From contig NHHK01000008.1 in the NCBI GenBank assembly GCA_002171125.1, positions 1 to 47,914 of the forward strand: a DNA stretch of 47,914 nucleotides, read 5' to 3'. This document shows positions 20,313 through 30,538 of this stretch, piece by piece. This DNA is from a bacterium TMED161. Lineage in GTDB: Bacteria > Fidelibacterota > Marinisomatia > SCGC-AAA003-L08 > D37C17. A program made the translations under genes and the position numbers. Under the pieces are notes generated by a model. That model searched no databases. It worked only from the letters and a program-made list of their open reading frames with translations, and was not told the origin of the DNA. Numbering within the stretch: position 1 is the first letter of the stretch; every line of letters begins with the position of its first letter.

Positions 20313-23300
20313 TCAAGCTAAAAACCTTTCATCTATGTCATTAAGGTTAACGGATACAATTTTTGATATTCCTTTTTGTTGCTGAGTTACTCCATAAAGA
20401 TAATCTGAAGCTTCCATAGTTAATTTATTATGAGTTACAATAATAAATTGGCTATTTTTTGAAAATTCTTTAATAACTTCATTAAATCTTTTAATATTAA
20501 TATCATCCAAGGGCGCATCTACCTCATCTAATATACAAAAGGGACTTGGCTTAACAAGATATATCGCAAAAAGTAACGAAATCGCTGTTATTGCTTTCTC
20601 CCCTCCTGATAGCATCCTAAGACTTTGAGTAGATTTACCTGGAGGAGTAGCTTTTATAATAATTTCGGCGTCTAAAACATCATCACCTTTTAGTTCAATA
20701 GATGCTTCTCCTCCTTGATAGAACATATTATATGTTTTAGAAAAATTATTCTGTATTTCTTTAAAAGTTGAAGTGAAGAGTTTTCTAGCTTCTTTGTCCA
20801 GACTATTTATAGTTTCTTTAAGATATGATTCAGACTCTACTAAATCATTATATTGATTTTCTAAAAAATCGAACCTTTCGATTTCTGCCTCATGCTGAGA
20901 GTCCACATCCATATTTATAGGACCTATTCTATCAATTGATAATTTGATTTTATTAATATTGTTTGTGATTGCTTCAATGTTAAAACTTTTAAATTTTTCA
21001 AAAGATTCTATTGATATATTTTTATCTGGAATCTCACTTAGTAAATTTTTATGAATATTCATTTCTGAATTAATTTTTTCAATTTTAATGTTTACATCAT
21101 TTAACTTATCTTTACTAGAATCAGTAACTATTCGTTTTTCTTTAATTTCAAGTTGTAAAGACTGGAAGGTTTGATATTCGTTCGAGTAAAAATTTTGTAG
21201 TGAGCCAACTTCTCTATTTAAAGATTTTTCCTTTTTATAGAATTCTTTCAATTCTTTTTTTAGTGTATTATTTGATTCTACTAAATTTTTTATTAGTGTC
21301 TTAGATTTATCTACATCTTCTTTATATCTAATAATTTCATGAGTTATATCTTTTTCATTTTGCTTGTAGTCATCGATTCTATTATCAATAGAGTTTTTAT
21401 TATTTATAATTTCGATTAAATTAATTTTACTATATTCTATTTTTTCCCTACTTTCAAGAATCTTATTTTTAGCATTTGATAGATTTCTAGAAATCTTAGT
21501 TTTATTTTTATCAAGATCTTTTAGCTGCTTATTAAGATTGCTTGCCTCTTGACTCAATTCCTTGCTTTTAATTGTTGAGCCTATAATTTCTTTCTCTAAA
21601 TTATTAAGATTATTATTAATTGACCTTTGTTTATTATCATGTTCTTTGATTAAAAATTTATACTTTTCAATGTGAAGTTTTATATCTCCAATTGTTATAT
21701 CATTAATTTTAATTTTTTCTTTAATTTTTAAAGATGAACTTATTAAAGATTTTTTTTTATCGTTTTCTTTAGAAATTTGTTTATCTAATTTTACAAGCTC
21801 AACTTTTGATATTTTTTTGATTCCCTTTTCGATGTCTGAAATTTCATGTTTTGTATACATAGACGACTCATACTTATTGGGATTAACTCTTAAAATACCA
21901 TTAGACAAAATTTTACTCGTATCAGAAAAGATGAAACTACTTTTTTTGTAGCTAGATACTTCTGATTCTTTTATTATCCTAAAATCACCAATTAGACTAT
22001 AAAGAAAATCAGCGATTTTAAGATTGAATTTAATATTTCCTAAAAGTGTATCAGTTGAGATCTTTTTTTTACTTCTTGGGATCTGATCTAGTATTATAAA
22101 ATTAAATGACATTTTCTTATTTTTATAAAAATCAACTATCTCCTTGGCCTCTGATAACTTATTGATAACTAAATAATCTGAAAACTTTCCAAGAGCTATT
22201 GATAAAGGTGCAATTAGATCTTTTGGACATGAAATAAGATCTTCTAATCTTCCAATTATAAATTTCCCATAATTGTTATGATTTTTTATTAAATATTCAT
22301 TTCCGTTTGAAGCGCCGTCTTTAGAAACAATCAACTTATTATAGAAATCTAATTTATTTTTATATTTTAATAAGTCCTTTGATAATTTGTCTTTGTGATT
22401 ATTTAAATCAATTAAATTCTGTTCAATTTTAGATATGCTACTTTCACTACTTTCTAATTCTTTTGAGTTACTATCTTTATCTTTTTTTTCAAAAGATAAT
22501 TTTGCAATTAATTTATCTAATGATGACTTACTATCATTGTAAAGGTTTTGAGTTTTTAACAATTCACTTCTATGGTTCTTAATAAGATTTTTATTATGGT
22601 TAACAAGTCTTTCATTACTTTCAATATTATTTTTAATTACATTTATTTTATTAATTGTCTGCGTATGGTTATCTCGAGAATCGCTTATCTGCTTTTCAAT
22701 CAAATTAGATTCTGCACTGAGTTTTTGAAAATTTTCATCTAACTTGTTATAATTAAATTGTTTTTTTTCTATTTTTGGTAAAATCTGAGCAATTTTTTTC
22801 TCCATAGATTTAATCTCAATTTGAATTGCAGATAATTGAGCAGTTTTTGTACTAATCTCTTTATTTGATTGATCAATTCTATCATTTGAATGACCTACCT
22901 GTTCTGTAGCAATAATGATGTCTTGGTTTATTTTGATGATATTTTCTTCAATATCTTTTATTTTCTTTTGCATCAACTCCATTTTAAAACGAGTCTTTTC
23001 AAATTTACTTTGGGCACCATCAAGTTTTTTCTCTTTTTGGGATAAATCTGCAAGCAATACATCTTTTGAATTAATCATATTTTTTTGAGATTCTATAAGT
23101 GGATTTAATTTCTCATCGAGTATATCAATTGATTTTTTATGTAATAATACCTCAGATGCCAATAAATCTTGCGTTAAAACTTTATGTCTTTCGTATCTTT
23201 TCATCTGTAATTTTAATTTTTTTACATTCGTTTCAACTTCAGACATAATATCATATATTCTCTCCATATCTGATTTTGTTGAAACAAGTCTTCTTGTTGA

Positions 23301-23828
23301 TGCTGCCCTTTGTTTGTTATAGTTATTAATTCCAGAAGCTTCATCAATCATTGTCCTTCTATCAGTTGGATTTTGAGATAAAATAGATTCTATCATTTTT
23401 AATTCTATTACTGAATATGCACCACTACTCATACCTGTGTCAACAAACATTTCGTGGATATCCTTTAAACGACATTGGTTCTTATTAATATAATATTCAC
23501 TATCACCGTTTCTAAAATATCTTCTTGTAATTTCTAAGGTTTCATATTCAATAGGAAGAAGCCCCTTATTGTTTTCTATGGTTAATGTAGCCTCGCAAAA
23601 GTTGAGTGGTTTTTTTTTCTTGGTTCCGTTAAAAATAACCTCTTCCATCTTAGTCGACCTTAAAGTTGAAGCTTTTTGTTCACCCAACACCCATCTAATA
23701 GCATCAACAATATTTGTTTTACCACATCCATTAGGACCAACAATAGAAGTTACTCCATCAGTGAAATTAAGTTCTGTTTTGTCAGGAAATGATTTAAACC
23801 CTTGAATTTTTAATTTTGATAAAAACAT
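20313..23828 (-). CDS. smc: Chromosome segregation protein SMC
   Basis: N-terminal GPNGCGKTNIVDAIRWVLGEQ; long coiled coils; hinge region; C-terminal LSGGEKAITAISLLFAIY and FCILDEVDAPLDD. Confidence 0.98.
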   Translation of the reverse strand: MFLSKLKIQGFKSFPDKTELNFTDGVTSIVGPNGCGKTNIVDAIRWVLGEQKASTLRSTKMEEVIFNGTKKKKPLNFCEATLTIENNKGLLPIEYETLEITRRYFRNGDSEYYINKNQCRLKDIHEMFVDTGMSSGAYSVIELKMIESILSQNPTDRRTMIDEASGINNYNKQRAASTRRLVSTKSDMERIYDIMSEVETNVKKLKLQMKRYERHKVLTQDLLASEVLLHKKSIDILDEKLNPLIESQKNMINSKDVLLADLSQKEKKLDGAQSKFEKTRFKMELMQKKIKDIEENIIKINQDIIIATEQVGHSNDRIDQSNKEISTKTAQLSAIQIEIKSMEKKIAQILPKIEKKQFNYNKLDENFQKLSAESNLIEKQISDSRDNHTQTINKINVIKNNIESNERLVNHNKNLIKNHRSELLKTQNLYNDSKSSLDKLIAKLSFEKKDKDSNSKELESSESSISKIEQNLIDLNNHKDKLSKDLLKYKNKLDFYNKLIVSKDGASNGNEYLIKNHNNYGKFIIGRLEDLISCPKDLIAPLSIALGKFSDYLVINKLSEAKEIVDFYKNKKMSFNFIILDQIPRSKKKISTDTLLGNIKFNLKIADFLYSLIGDFRIIKESEVSSYKKSSFIFSDTSKILSNGILRVNPNKYESSMYTKHEISDIEKGIKKISKVELVKLDKQISKENDKKKSLISSSLKIKEKIKINDITIGDIKLHIEKYKFLIKEHDNKQRSINNNLNNLEKEIIGSTIKSKELSQEASNLNKQLKDLDKNKTKISRNLSNAKNKILESREKIEYSKINLIEIINNKNSIDNRIDDYKQNEKDITHEIIRYKEDVDKSKTLIKNLVESNNTLKKELKEFYKKEKSLNREVGSLQNFYSNEYQTFQSLQLEIKEKRIVTDSSKDKLNDVNIKIEKINSEMNIHKNLLSEIPDKNISIESFEKFKSFNIEAITNNINKIKLSIDRIGPINMDVDSQHEAEIERFDFLENQYNDLVESESYLKETINSLDKEARKLFTSTFKEIQNNFSKTYNMFYQGGEASIELKGDDVLDAEIIIKATPPGKSTQSLRMLSGGEKAITAISLLFAIYLVKPSPFCILDEVDAPLDDINIKRFNEVIKEFSKNSQFIIVTHNKLTMEASDYLYGVTQQQKGISKIVSVNLNDIDERFLA

Positions 23829-23837
23829 AGTTTTACT

Positions 23838-24182
23838 TTATCCAGGAGGCCATGAAAGTTTACGACCTGCAATTAAATGAAGATGAATATGGTAAACACT
23901 TTGACCACCATTTTCATTGCAATTTAAAATTAATCTATACCCATCTTTATCTATACCTTTTTGAATTGCTATATCTTTTGCAGTAAAAAATAAACCTGCA
24001 ATTAATTCTGAATCATTTGACTTTATATCATTGATGGTTGGTATTCTTTTTTTAGGTATTATTAGTATATGAATAGGAGCTTGTGGATTGATGTCATTAA
24101 ACGCAAGGTAATTTTCATCTTCATAGACGATTTCTGCAGGGATATCCCTAGAAATAATTTTATCAAAAATAGTTTCTGACAT
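23838..24182 (-). CDS. HIT family (HINT-like) nucleotide-binding protein
   Basis: IFDKIISRDIPAEIVYED, FNDINPQAPIHILIIPKK, GGQSVYHIHLHLIAGR (HxHxH). Confidence 0.96.
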   Translation of the reverse strand: MSETIFDKIISRDIPAEIVYEDENYLAFNDINPQAPIHILIIPKKRIPTINDIKSNDSELIAGLFFTAKDIAIQKGIDKDGYRLILNCNENGGQSVYHIHLHLIAGRKLSWPPG

Positions 24183-24229
24183 AATGAGTTATTTTACCTG
24201 AAAAATGAGATAGAATTTAATGATTATTT

Positions 24230-25408
24230 TTAATTGAGGCTATTAATATAAATAGTTTCTGCCCCGTCCACAAAAGATAAATCTTCCGCATCGCAATTAA
24301 GTCCAAAATTTTTTTTATAAAATATTGATAATTTATCAATAAAAGAATCTTCATAACCCAATTGGATTAAGTTTATAGTAACCCCTCCAAAGCCACCTCC
24401 CATAATTCTTCCTCCAATCCATCCTTTTATAGATTTAGAAAAATTAATCATTCTATCAATTTCAGTGCAACTAACTTCATAATTATCTCTTAAGCTTTCA
24501 TGAGATTTTATCAATAAATCGCCCATTTGCTTTATTGATTCTTTCTTTATAGCTTCTTTCATTTTAATAACTCTATCATTTTCTGAAACCACATGAGTTA
24601 CTCTTTTTTGCAATTTAGGAGGAAGTATTGATATTTCTTTAGCTGTATTAATATTTAAATCTCTAAAGTTGTTAATTTTATTATTTTGTATTGAAAGAAG
24701 CTTTAAAGCCTGTTTGCATTCATTTACTCTTTCGTGATATTTCGATGAAGCAAGCTCTCTCCTTATCTTACTATCTATAAGAATCCATTTAATATTTTTT
24801 AAATTATATTTTATATATTCGATATTCATATCATAAAAATCTATAATAAATATTGAGTCTTTTTTAGATAATAAACATGCAGATTGATCAAGAATTCCAC
24901 TTTTGATGTTAATATGATTATGATCTACAGATTGGCACCTTTTTATAATATCATTATTACTCATTTTGAGATTAAATATTTTATTAATAGATAATAAAAT
25001 AGAAACTTCCAAAGCAGCAGATGAAGAGACACCTTTCCCCATTGGTATAGTAGAATTAATTACAATATCAAATCCTGACTTATACTTACTTTTATTCAAT
25101 GATTCCATAATAGAACCATGAACATATTTTACCCAATTCCTACTATCATTATTTGATGAATAGTTATTGGAAAAACTATCATTTAAAGTTTCTGAATATC
25201 CATTTATTTTTTCTGTTCTATTTTTTGATATAGCAATACATAAATATTTATCAATTGCAGCAGGCATAGATAAGCCTAAATTATAATCAACATGCTCTCC
25301 TATAATATTAATTCGACCAGGGGAAATAGATATGACTTCAGGATTTTTATTATACTTATTTTGAAATATTTTCTTTGTCTGCTCTAATACTGTTTGTTTG
25401 GGAGTCAT
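24230..25408 (-). CDS. galK: Galactokinase (GHMP kinase)
   Basis: PGRINIIGEHVDYNLGLSMPAAID, PMGKGVSSSAALEVS, GGRIMGGGFGGVTI. Confidence 0.9.
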   Translation of the reverse strand: MTPKQTVLEQTKKIFQNKYNKNPEVISISPGRINIIGEHVDYNLGLSMPAAIDKYLCIAISKNRTEKINGYSETLNDSFSNNYSSNNDSRNWVKYVHGSIMESLNKSKYKSGFDIVINSTIPMGKGVSSSAALEVSILLSINKIFNLKMSNNDIIKRCQSVDHNHINIKSGILDQSACLLSKKDSIFIIDFYDMNIEYIKYNLKNIKWILIDSKIRRELASSKYHERVNECKQALKLLSIQNNKINNFRDLNINTAKEISILPPKLQKRVTHVVSENDRVIKMKEAIKKESIKQMGDLLIKSHESLRDNYEVSCTEIDRMINFSKSIKGWIGGRIMGGGFGGVTINLIQLGYEDSFIDKLSIFYKKNFGLNCDAEDLSFVDGAETIYINSLN

Positions 25409-26127
25409 TATTTATTAATTATATAATTAAAATCTTCAATAGAGTTTATTCCAATCAACTTTTTATAGTTTTTTATAAAAAAGGGTGAAATTCTAGATTT
25501 TTGATTTATTAAAATATTTAAAGAATCCGTCAAATTGAATTCACCTGTTTTGATATCAGAATTAATTTTTTTCAAAAGTTCTAATAATGTAGATGATTTA
25601 AATAAATATTGAGATGTAAAGTAACTATTAATTTTAATCTCTTCTTTATTTGCGTGATGAAATTCCACTAATCTTAACAATCTATTTTGATTATTAAAAA
25701 TAAGTCTTCCGTAAGGAAGATTGATTGGAAATTTTGAATATAAAAAAGTACAATCTGATTTTTGCTGTTCATGAAGTCTCATCATACTTGAAATATATGA
25801 TTTGGAGATAAATGGAGCATCAGCTACAAATATAAAAGTATTTTTATATTTTTTAATATATTCTGTACATTGATTCACGGCATGAGCTGTACCGAGTTGC
25901 TGGTCCTGTGTAGTATAAATTGATTTATTTTTTATATAGTTAATTAGAGTTTTTTTTTTATAACCAACAACCGTTAACAAATCAATAGAACCTACACTAT
26001 TTATTGAATTATATAGATATTGAATTAAAGGAATGTTATTGATTTCAAATAGTGCTTTCGGTCCTTTGTATTCTAACCTACTTCCCTTACCTGCAGCAAG
26101 AATAATTGCTAAGTAGTTTCTATTCAT
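25408..26127 (-). CDS. Sugar-phosphate nucleotidyltransferase (GlmU N-domain-like)
   Basis: AIILAAGKGSRLEYKGPKAL, QQLGTAHAVNQC, VADAPFIS; no C-terminal LbH acetyltransferase domain. Confidence 0.85.
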   Translation of the reverse strand: MNRNYLAIILAAGKGSRLEYKGPKALFEINNIPLIQYLYNSINSVGSIDLLTVVGYKKKTLINYIKNKSIYTTQDQQLGTAHAVNQCTEYIKKYKNTFIFVADAPFISKSYISSMMRLHEQQKSDCTFLYSKFPINLPYGRLIFNNQNRLLRLVEFHHANKEEIKINSYFTSQYLFKSSTLLELLKKINSDIKTGEFNLTDSLNILINQKSRISPFFIKNYKKLIGINSIEDFNYIINK

Positions 26128-27496
26128 TTGATTGATTTTTTATGATATCGAGGTATGCATTTGCGCCTTTTTTGAGTGTCCTCTTCTGTGTTTTAAAATC
26201 TACATCGAACAAACCAAATCGCATATCATAGCCAAAAGCCCATTCGAAATTGTCCATAAGGGACCAATAATAATATCCAATTACATTATAGCCATCTTTT
26301 ATAGATTTATTAACTGCAAATAAATACTTTTTTATATAATCAGACCTAATAGAATCTTTCTTATCTGCAACTCCATTTTCAGTTATTATTATTGGTAAGT
26401 TAAGTTTTGAAACCAACTTTATAGCCCTATATATACCCTCGGCATAAATTGTATATGGCATATCTGTCATAATATCATTTTTCTTGTACATTAAATCTGA
26501 AAAATCTTTAGTAAATGGATTAAATCTAATATGATTATGCGAATAGTAATTTAATCCGAAAAAATCCAATGATTTGATAGCATCTTTATTAGTATGAGAA
26601 TTCCAAATTAGTCCAGGGACTCTAAATTTTAATTTACCTGTTTTAAAAAATTTTATTGGCGCCCAATTAAATATATGGTTCATTGCAAAGGTAAATAGCC
26701 AATCAAAAATATTATATCTATTCCATGGATCAAACTGATTTATATTTTTAACAATTCCAATTTTTACACTGTTTCCATTTGGAAGTTTTTTTAAAGACTT
26801 ATAAATCTGGACATGAGATTCTAATAAATTTTTATACACTTCACCTGCTTTTTGTCCATTTGTTTCTCCTGGAGGAAACATTCCAGTAAAATATCCTTGA
26901 ATTGCAACAACTCCAGGCTCATTTATTGTACACCAGTATTTCACTCTATTAGAATAATGACTAAATACTTTCTCACTAAAGGATACTAAATGAGAAATAT
27001 TTTTTTCTTTTTCAAAAGCACCTAATTTATCGAACCATATGGGATGAGAAAAATGATGTAAAGTTATAACTGGTTCAATTTTATTTTTTAATAATTCATC
27101 TATTACATCTGAATAATGACTTAAAGCTTCATCATTATAAATACCTAATTCTGGCTCAATTTTACTCCACTCTAATGAAAACCTATAGTGTTTTACCCCA
27201 ATAGATTTAATCAATTCAATATCACTTTTATATCTTTTCCAATGATCGCATGCCAAACCTGAAAACTGTGCATCTTTAATATTGGGCTCTCCGTTATTTT
27301 TAAAACCCTTTTCAAACTCAGACCAATTATTTTTACAATTACCCTCAACTTGATGAGATGCTGTTGCAGTTCCCCATATAAATGATTTTGGAAATGAAAT
27401 TGAATCAAGGTCAATTTTATTCCAATCCCACCTAGGTTCTTTAAAAAGAATATTAAAAGCAATAACTGCAAGTATTAAAAAAATAAAAAACAACAT
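26120..27496 (-). CDS. Glycoside hydrolase family 1 beta-glycosidase with N-terminal membrane segment
   Basis: FPKSFIWGTATASHQVEG, CTINEPG acid/base, IITENGVAD nucleophile; N-terminal MLFFIFLILAVIAFNILF hydrophobic segment. Confidence 0.92.
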   Translation of the reverse strand: MLFFIFLILAVIAFNILFKEPRWDWNKIDLDSISFPKSFIWGTATASHQVEGNCKNNWSEFEKGFKNNGEPNIKDAQFSGLACDHWKRYKSDIELIKSIGVKHYRFSLEWSKIEPELGIYNDEALSHYSDVIDELLKNKIEPVITLHHFSHPIWFDKLGAFEKEKNISHLVSFSEKVFSHYSNRVKYWCTINEPGVVAIQGYFTGMFPPGETNGQKAGEVYKNLLESHVQIYKSLKKLPNGNSVKIGIVKNINQFDPWNRYNIFDWLFTFAMNHIFNWAPIKFFKTGKLKFRVPGLIWNSHTNKDAIKSLDFFGLNYYSHNHIRFNPFTKDFSDLMYKKNDIMTDMPYTIYAEGIYRAIKLVSKLNLPIIITENGVADKKDSIRSDYIKKYLFAVNKSIKDGYNVIGYYYWSLMDNFEWAFGYDMRFGLFDVDFKTQKRTLKKGANAYLDIIKNQSNE

Positions 27497-27524
27497 TTTA
27501 AATTAATCCTTATATAAATATAAT

Positions 27525-28085
27525 TTAGTTCCAAAAGTTTACATAATCTTCAATTTTTAAATCTGGTATTTTCTTTTTCTTCCCCACTGGAGTACCTATG
27601 TATATATAGCCTATAATTTCTGAATTTTCATCTTCTTTAAAATACTTAAGAATTTTATTATTAAGTGCAAAGATACCAGACCTCCAAATCGCTCCATATC
27701 CTAGAGAATCAATAGAAATTAAAACATTTTGCATTGCTGCTGCTGTTGAAAACATTTGCTCTATTTTTGGCACTTTTGGATGTTCCTGCTTCTTTGTCAT
27801 TGCGACCAATACCATCGGTGCTCTGTATGGTGCATTTTTATATTTATTAATTAGAAGTTCATTTTCAAGATTCATATCATTAATTGCAAAATTTTCAAAG
27901 ATTCTGGAAAGTTTATCAAGTCCTTTACCTTTTATCTCAATAAATCTGGTTGGATGAAGCCAAGCATGATCTGGCGCTCTCATAGCTGCATTATATACGG
28001 CCTGCATTTCTTTATCTGATGGATATGGTAATTCTAAATTTTTATTGGAAACTCTATTTACTATACTATCAATGATATCATTCAT
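27525..28085 (-). CDS. Nitroreductase family protein
   Basis: MRAPDHAWLHPTRFIEIKG, AAAMQNVLISIDSLGYGAIWRSG, GYIYIGTPVGKKK. Confidence 0.88.
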   Translation of the reverse strand: MNDIIDSIVNRVSNKNLELPYPSDKEMQAVYNAAMRAPDHAWLHPTRFIEIKGKGLDKLSRIFENFAINDMNLENELLINKYKNAPYRAPMVLVAMTKKQEHPKVPKIEQMFSTAAAMQNVLISIDSLGYGAIWRSGIFALNNKILKYFKEDENSEIIGYIYIGTPVGKKKKIPDLKIEDYVNFWN

Positions 28086-28293
28086 ATAAATCCTTTATAA
28101 ATTTAAAATTTCAATATTAATCTTCAAAAATCATTTATTTGTCAATGTGATTAATGCATTAAAAACTTTATAACTAAAACTACTATAAAAATTCTATATT
28201 AATTTTAAATTGATTTTGAACATCATGAAGAAGCATCTACATTTACAAAATTAGGTTTATAAAAAAATTAATAGCTGTTAAACTGAAGGCCCT

Positions 28294-28455
28294 TCAATCT
28301 ATTTCCTCATAATCAGCATCTTTAAAATCAATCGTTTTTCCACTTCGGGTTCTTTTATGATTCTTCGTCTTAGTTGATATCATAAAAAAACGAGAAATTG
28401 CTCTGTAAATAAAGAAAATAAAAAATAAATATATGATAATTTTAATAATCATCAT
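28294..28455 (-). CDS. Small membrane-anchored protein (53 aa), not in ORF track
   Basis: Manual translation: MMIIKIIIYLFFIFFIYRAISRFFMISTKTKNHKRTRSGKTIDFKDADYEEID*. Start overlaps the stop of the upstream kinase gene (ATGATGA). One TM, basic linker, acidic tail. Confidence 0.6.
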   Translation of the reverse strand: MMIIKIIIYLFFIFFIYRAISRFFMISTKTKNHKRTRSGKTIDFKDADYEEID

Positions 28456-29099
28456 TTAAAAGTTTTCATCGGATTAAAATATCTAGTTCCTTCAGAAGGT
28501 TGTTTAATAAAATCGATAATCTCAGTAAGATCGTTTTTATTATTAACAAAATCTATATCGTTAGTGTTTATTATAATTAATGGCCCCTTATCATATCTAA
28601 AGAAATACTCATTATATATACGGTTTAGATTATCTATATATGAATAATCCATATTTTTTTCAAATTCTCGTCCCCTAATCTTTATATTGTACATCAACCT
28701 ATCAGTCTCTGATTGTAAAAAAATAGTTAAATCTGGATATACGATATTCTTTTGAAGTTCATTAGCTATTCTATTATATAAATCTAGCTCCATATCACCT
28801 AGGTTAAGAGCAGCAAATAGCCTATCTTTATCAAACATGTAATCTGAAATAATGGATTTAGTAAACATATCCATCTGCTGTAGCTGTTGTTGCTGCTTAT
28901 ATCTTGAGAGCAAGAAGAATAATTGTGTTTGCATTGCATATCTACTTCTATCTGAATAGAAATCTTTGAGAAATGGATTATCCTCAAATTTTTCAAGTAC
29001 TGTTTTTGCATCCATTTCTTTAGCCAGCAGGTTTACTAAACTAGTTTTACCTACTCCGATGGTTCCCTCAATACAAATATGATAGGACGATAGACTCAT
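28452..29099 (-). CDS. Deoxynucleoside kinase family protein
   Basis: CIEGTIGVGKTSLVNLLAKE P-loop, DRSRYAMQTQLFFLLSRYKQ, SDYMFDKDRLFA, TIFLQSETDRLMYNIKIRGREFE. Confidence 0.93.
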   Translation of the reverse strand: MSLSSYHICIEGTIGVGKTSLVNLLAKEMDAKTVLEKFEDNPFLKDFYSDRSRYAMQTQLFFLLSRYKQQQQLQQMDMFTKSIISDYMFDKDRLFAALNLGDMELDLYNRIANELQKNIVYPDLTIFLQSETDRLMYNIKIRGREFEKNMDYSYIDNLNRIYNEYFFRYDKGPLIIINTNDIDFVNNKNDLTEIIDFIKQPSEGTRYFNPMKTFK

Positions 29100-29585
29100 T
29101 TAATTAACTTTTCTTAATTTTGAACTATCTGGCAGCAAAGCCAAAAGCTCTTTAACTTTTCTATTTTCATTAACTATAATATAGTTAGAATCTATATCAC
29201 ACCAAGGTTCAAGTACAAACTTTCTTTCTTTAATATTTGGATGAGGAAGTGTTAATTTACTTGATTCAATAATTTGATTTTCACAACAAAGAATGTCTAT
29301 GTCAATTATTCTATTTTCATACCTTTCAACGCTTTTCTCCCTACCCATTTCTGCTTCAATATTTTTAACCTTACTTAGTAATTGTGACGGTGTATAAGAA
29401 GTTGATATTTTAATTACTCCATTCAAGAATGTATTTAAATTTAAATTATACATTGGAAGCGATTCATAAAAGTTTGAAACTTGAATGAATTTTATGTTTA
29501 AGTCATCAGATATTAAATCAACTGATTTATTTAAATTAGATAATCTATCATCGATATTTGAACCAATTCCTAAAAAACAAATCAC
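29100..29585 (-). CDS. folK: 2-amino-4-hydroxy-6-hydroxymethyldihydropteridine diphosphokinase
   Basis: FLGIGSNIDDR, EMGREKSVERYENRIIDIDILC, LPHPNIKERKFVLEPW. Confidence 0.96.
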   Translation of the reverse strand: MICFLGIGSNIDDRLSNLNKSVDLISDDLNIKFIQVSNFYESLPMYNLNLNTFLNGVIKISTSYTPSQLLSKVKNIEAEMGREKSVERYENRIIDIDILCCENQIIESSKLTLPHPNIKERKFVLEPWCDIDSNYIIVNENRKVKELLALLPDSSKLRKVN

Positions 29586-29932
29586 TATCTAATCTTCCTT
29601 AAATTAACTTCAACAGAATTTAGTTTTGAATCTAAAGGAGGAGATTCTTTTTTTATAGATATATCTAAAGATTTGATTTTTTTATTTTTTATTAAATTGT
29701 CACTTATTTCAACTGCTAGAGATTCAATTAAATTATACCTTTTTTGATTGAATGTATCTTTTACTTCATTTATAATTTTTGTATAGTCTACAGTATTTTC
29801 AATTTTATCATTTTTATCCGTGTAATCAATATCAATTGTAAGTGAAATAATGAAATTTTGACCATTTTCTTTCTCTTCTTCGTAAAGGCCATGATATCCA
29901 AATAATTGAATTTCATTAATTTTTATAATCAT
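29585..29932 (-). CDS. folB: Dihydroneopterin aldolase
   Basis: FGYHGLYEEEKENGQNFIISLTIDID, ENTVDYTKI, LIESLAVEI; adjacent to folK. Confidence 0.94.
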   Translation of the reverse strand: MIIKINEIQLFGYHGLYEEEKENGQNFIISLTIDIDYTDKNDKIENTVDYTKIINEVKDTFNQKRYNLIESLAVEISDNLIKNKKIKSLDISIKKESPPLDSKLNSVEVNLRKIR

Positions 29933-30528
29933 TATATTTTCTCGAAAATTAAAACTTTTTCACTACCTTTTCGTGGCTCAATTGACTTTGATGAATAGTA
30001 ATTTTTTAAAACCTTGAACCTATCACATGTGTATTTAAGAATTTCATCTATTGAAACGCTAAATGGAGGTCCATCTTCTTCTGTTTTGTCTAAAGGTAAA
30101 AATATTCCAAATAGTATACCTTTGGGTTTCAATAAATTGTATACTAAATCAAAATAATCTTCTCTTCTAATAGGATCTATTGCGCAATAGCAAGTATATT
30201 CAAAAATAAAATCAAATTTGTTATTATATTTTTGAGATAAATCAAATATATCCATATGAACTGTTTTAATTTTTGATTTTTGAGGTATTTTATTTTTCAA
30301 ATTATTAATCGCTTCAATCGAGAAATCTACAGCATAAACAGATAAATTATTATTAGATAGCTCTATAACATCATGACCATTTCCACAGCCTAGAACGCAA
30401 ACATCGCCTTTTATTTTATTATTTTTTAAATGATGTTTTAATATTGGAGTGGATTTACCTAAATCCCACTTAGCACTATTTTCTAAATATAAATTATCCC
30501 AAAAATCTGGATTAGATACTTTTTTCAA
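29932..30528 (-). CDS. SAM-dependent methyltransferase, thiopurine methyltransferase-like
   Basis: FWDNLYLENSAKWDLGKSTPIL, VCVLGCGNGHDVIEL, VYAVDFSIEAI. Confidence 0.85.
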   Translation of the reverse strand: MKKVSNPDFWDNLYLENSAKWDLGKSTPILKHHLKNNKIKGDVCVLGCGNGHDVIELSNNNLSVYAVDFSIEAINNLKNKIPQKSKIKTVHMDIFDLSQKYNNKFDFIFEYTCYCAIDPIRREDYFDLVYNLLKPKGILFGIFLPLDKTEEDGPPFSVSIDEILKYTCDRFKVLKNYYSSKSIEPRKGSEKVLIFEKI

Positions 30529-30538
30529 TGTTATTCTC

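Noticed and set aside
28086-28293. About 200-bp intergenic region upstream of the nitroreductase as a possible sRNA
   Set aside because: AT-rich with no clear hairpin, conserved motif or terminator visible; most likely the nitroreductase promoter region.
28281-28300. Short palindrome TGAAGG-C-CCTTCA near the end of the small ORF
   Set aside because: 6-bp arms with a 1-nt loop and no adjacent T-tract in the right orientation; too weak for a terminator call.
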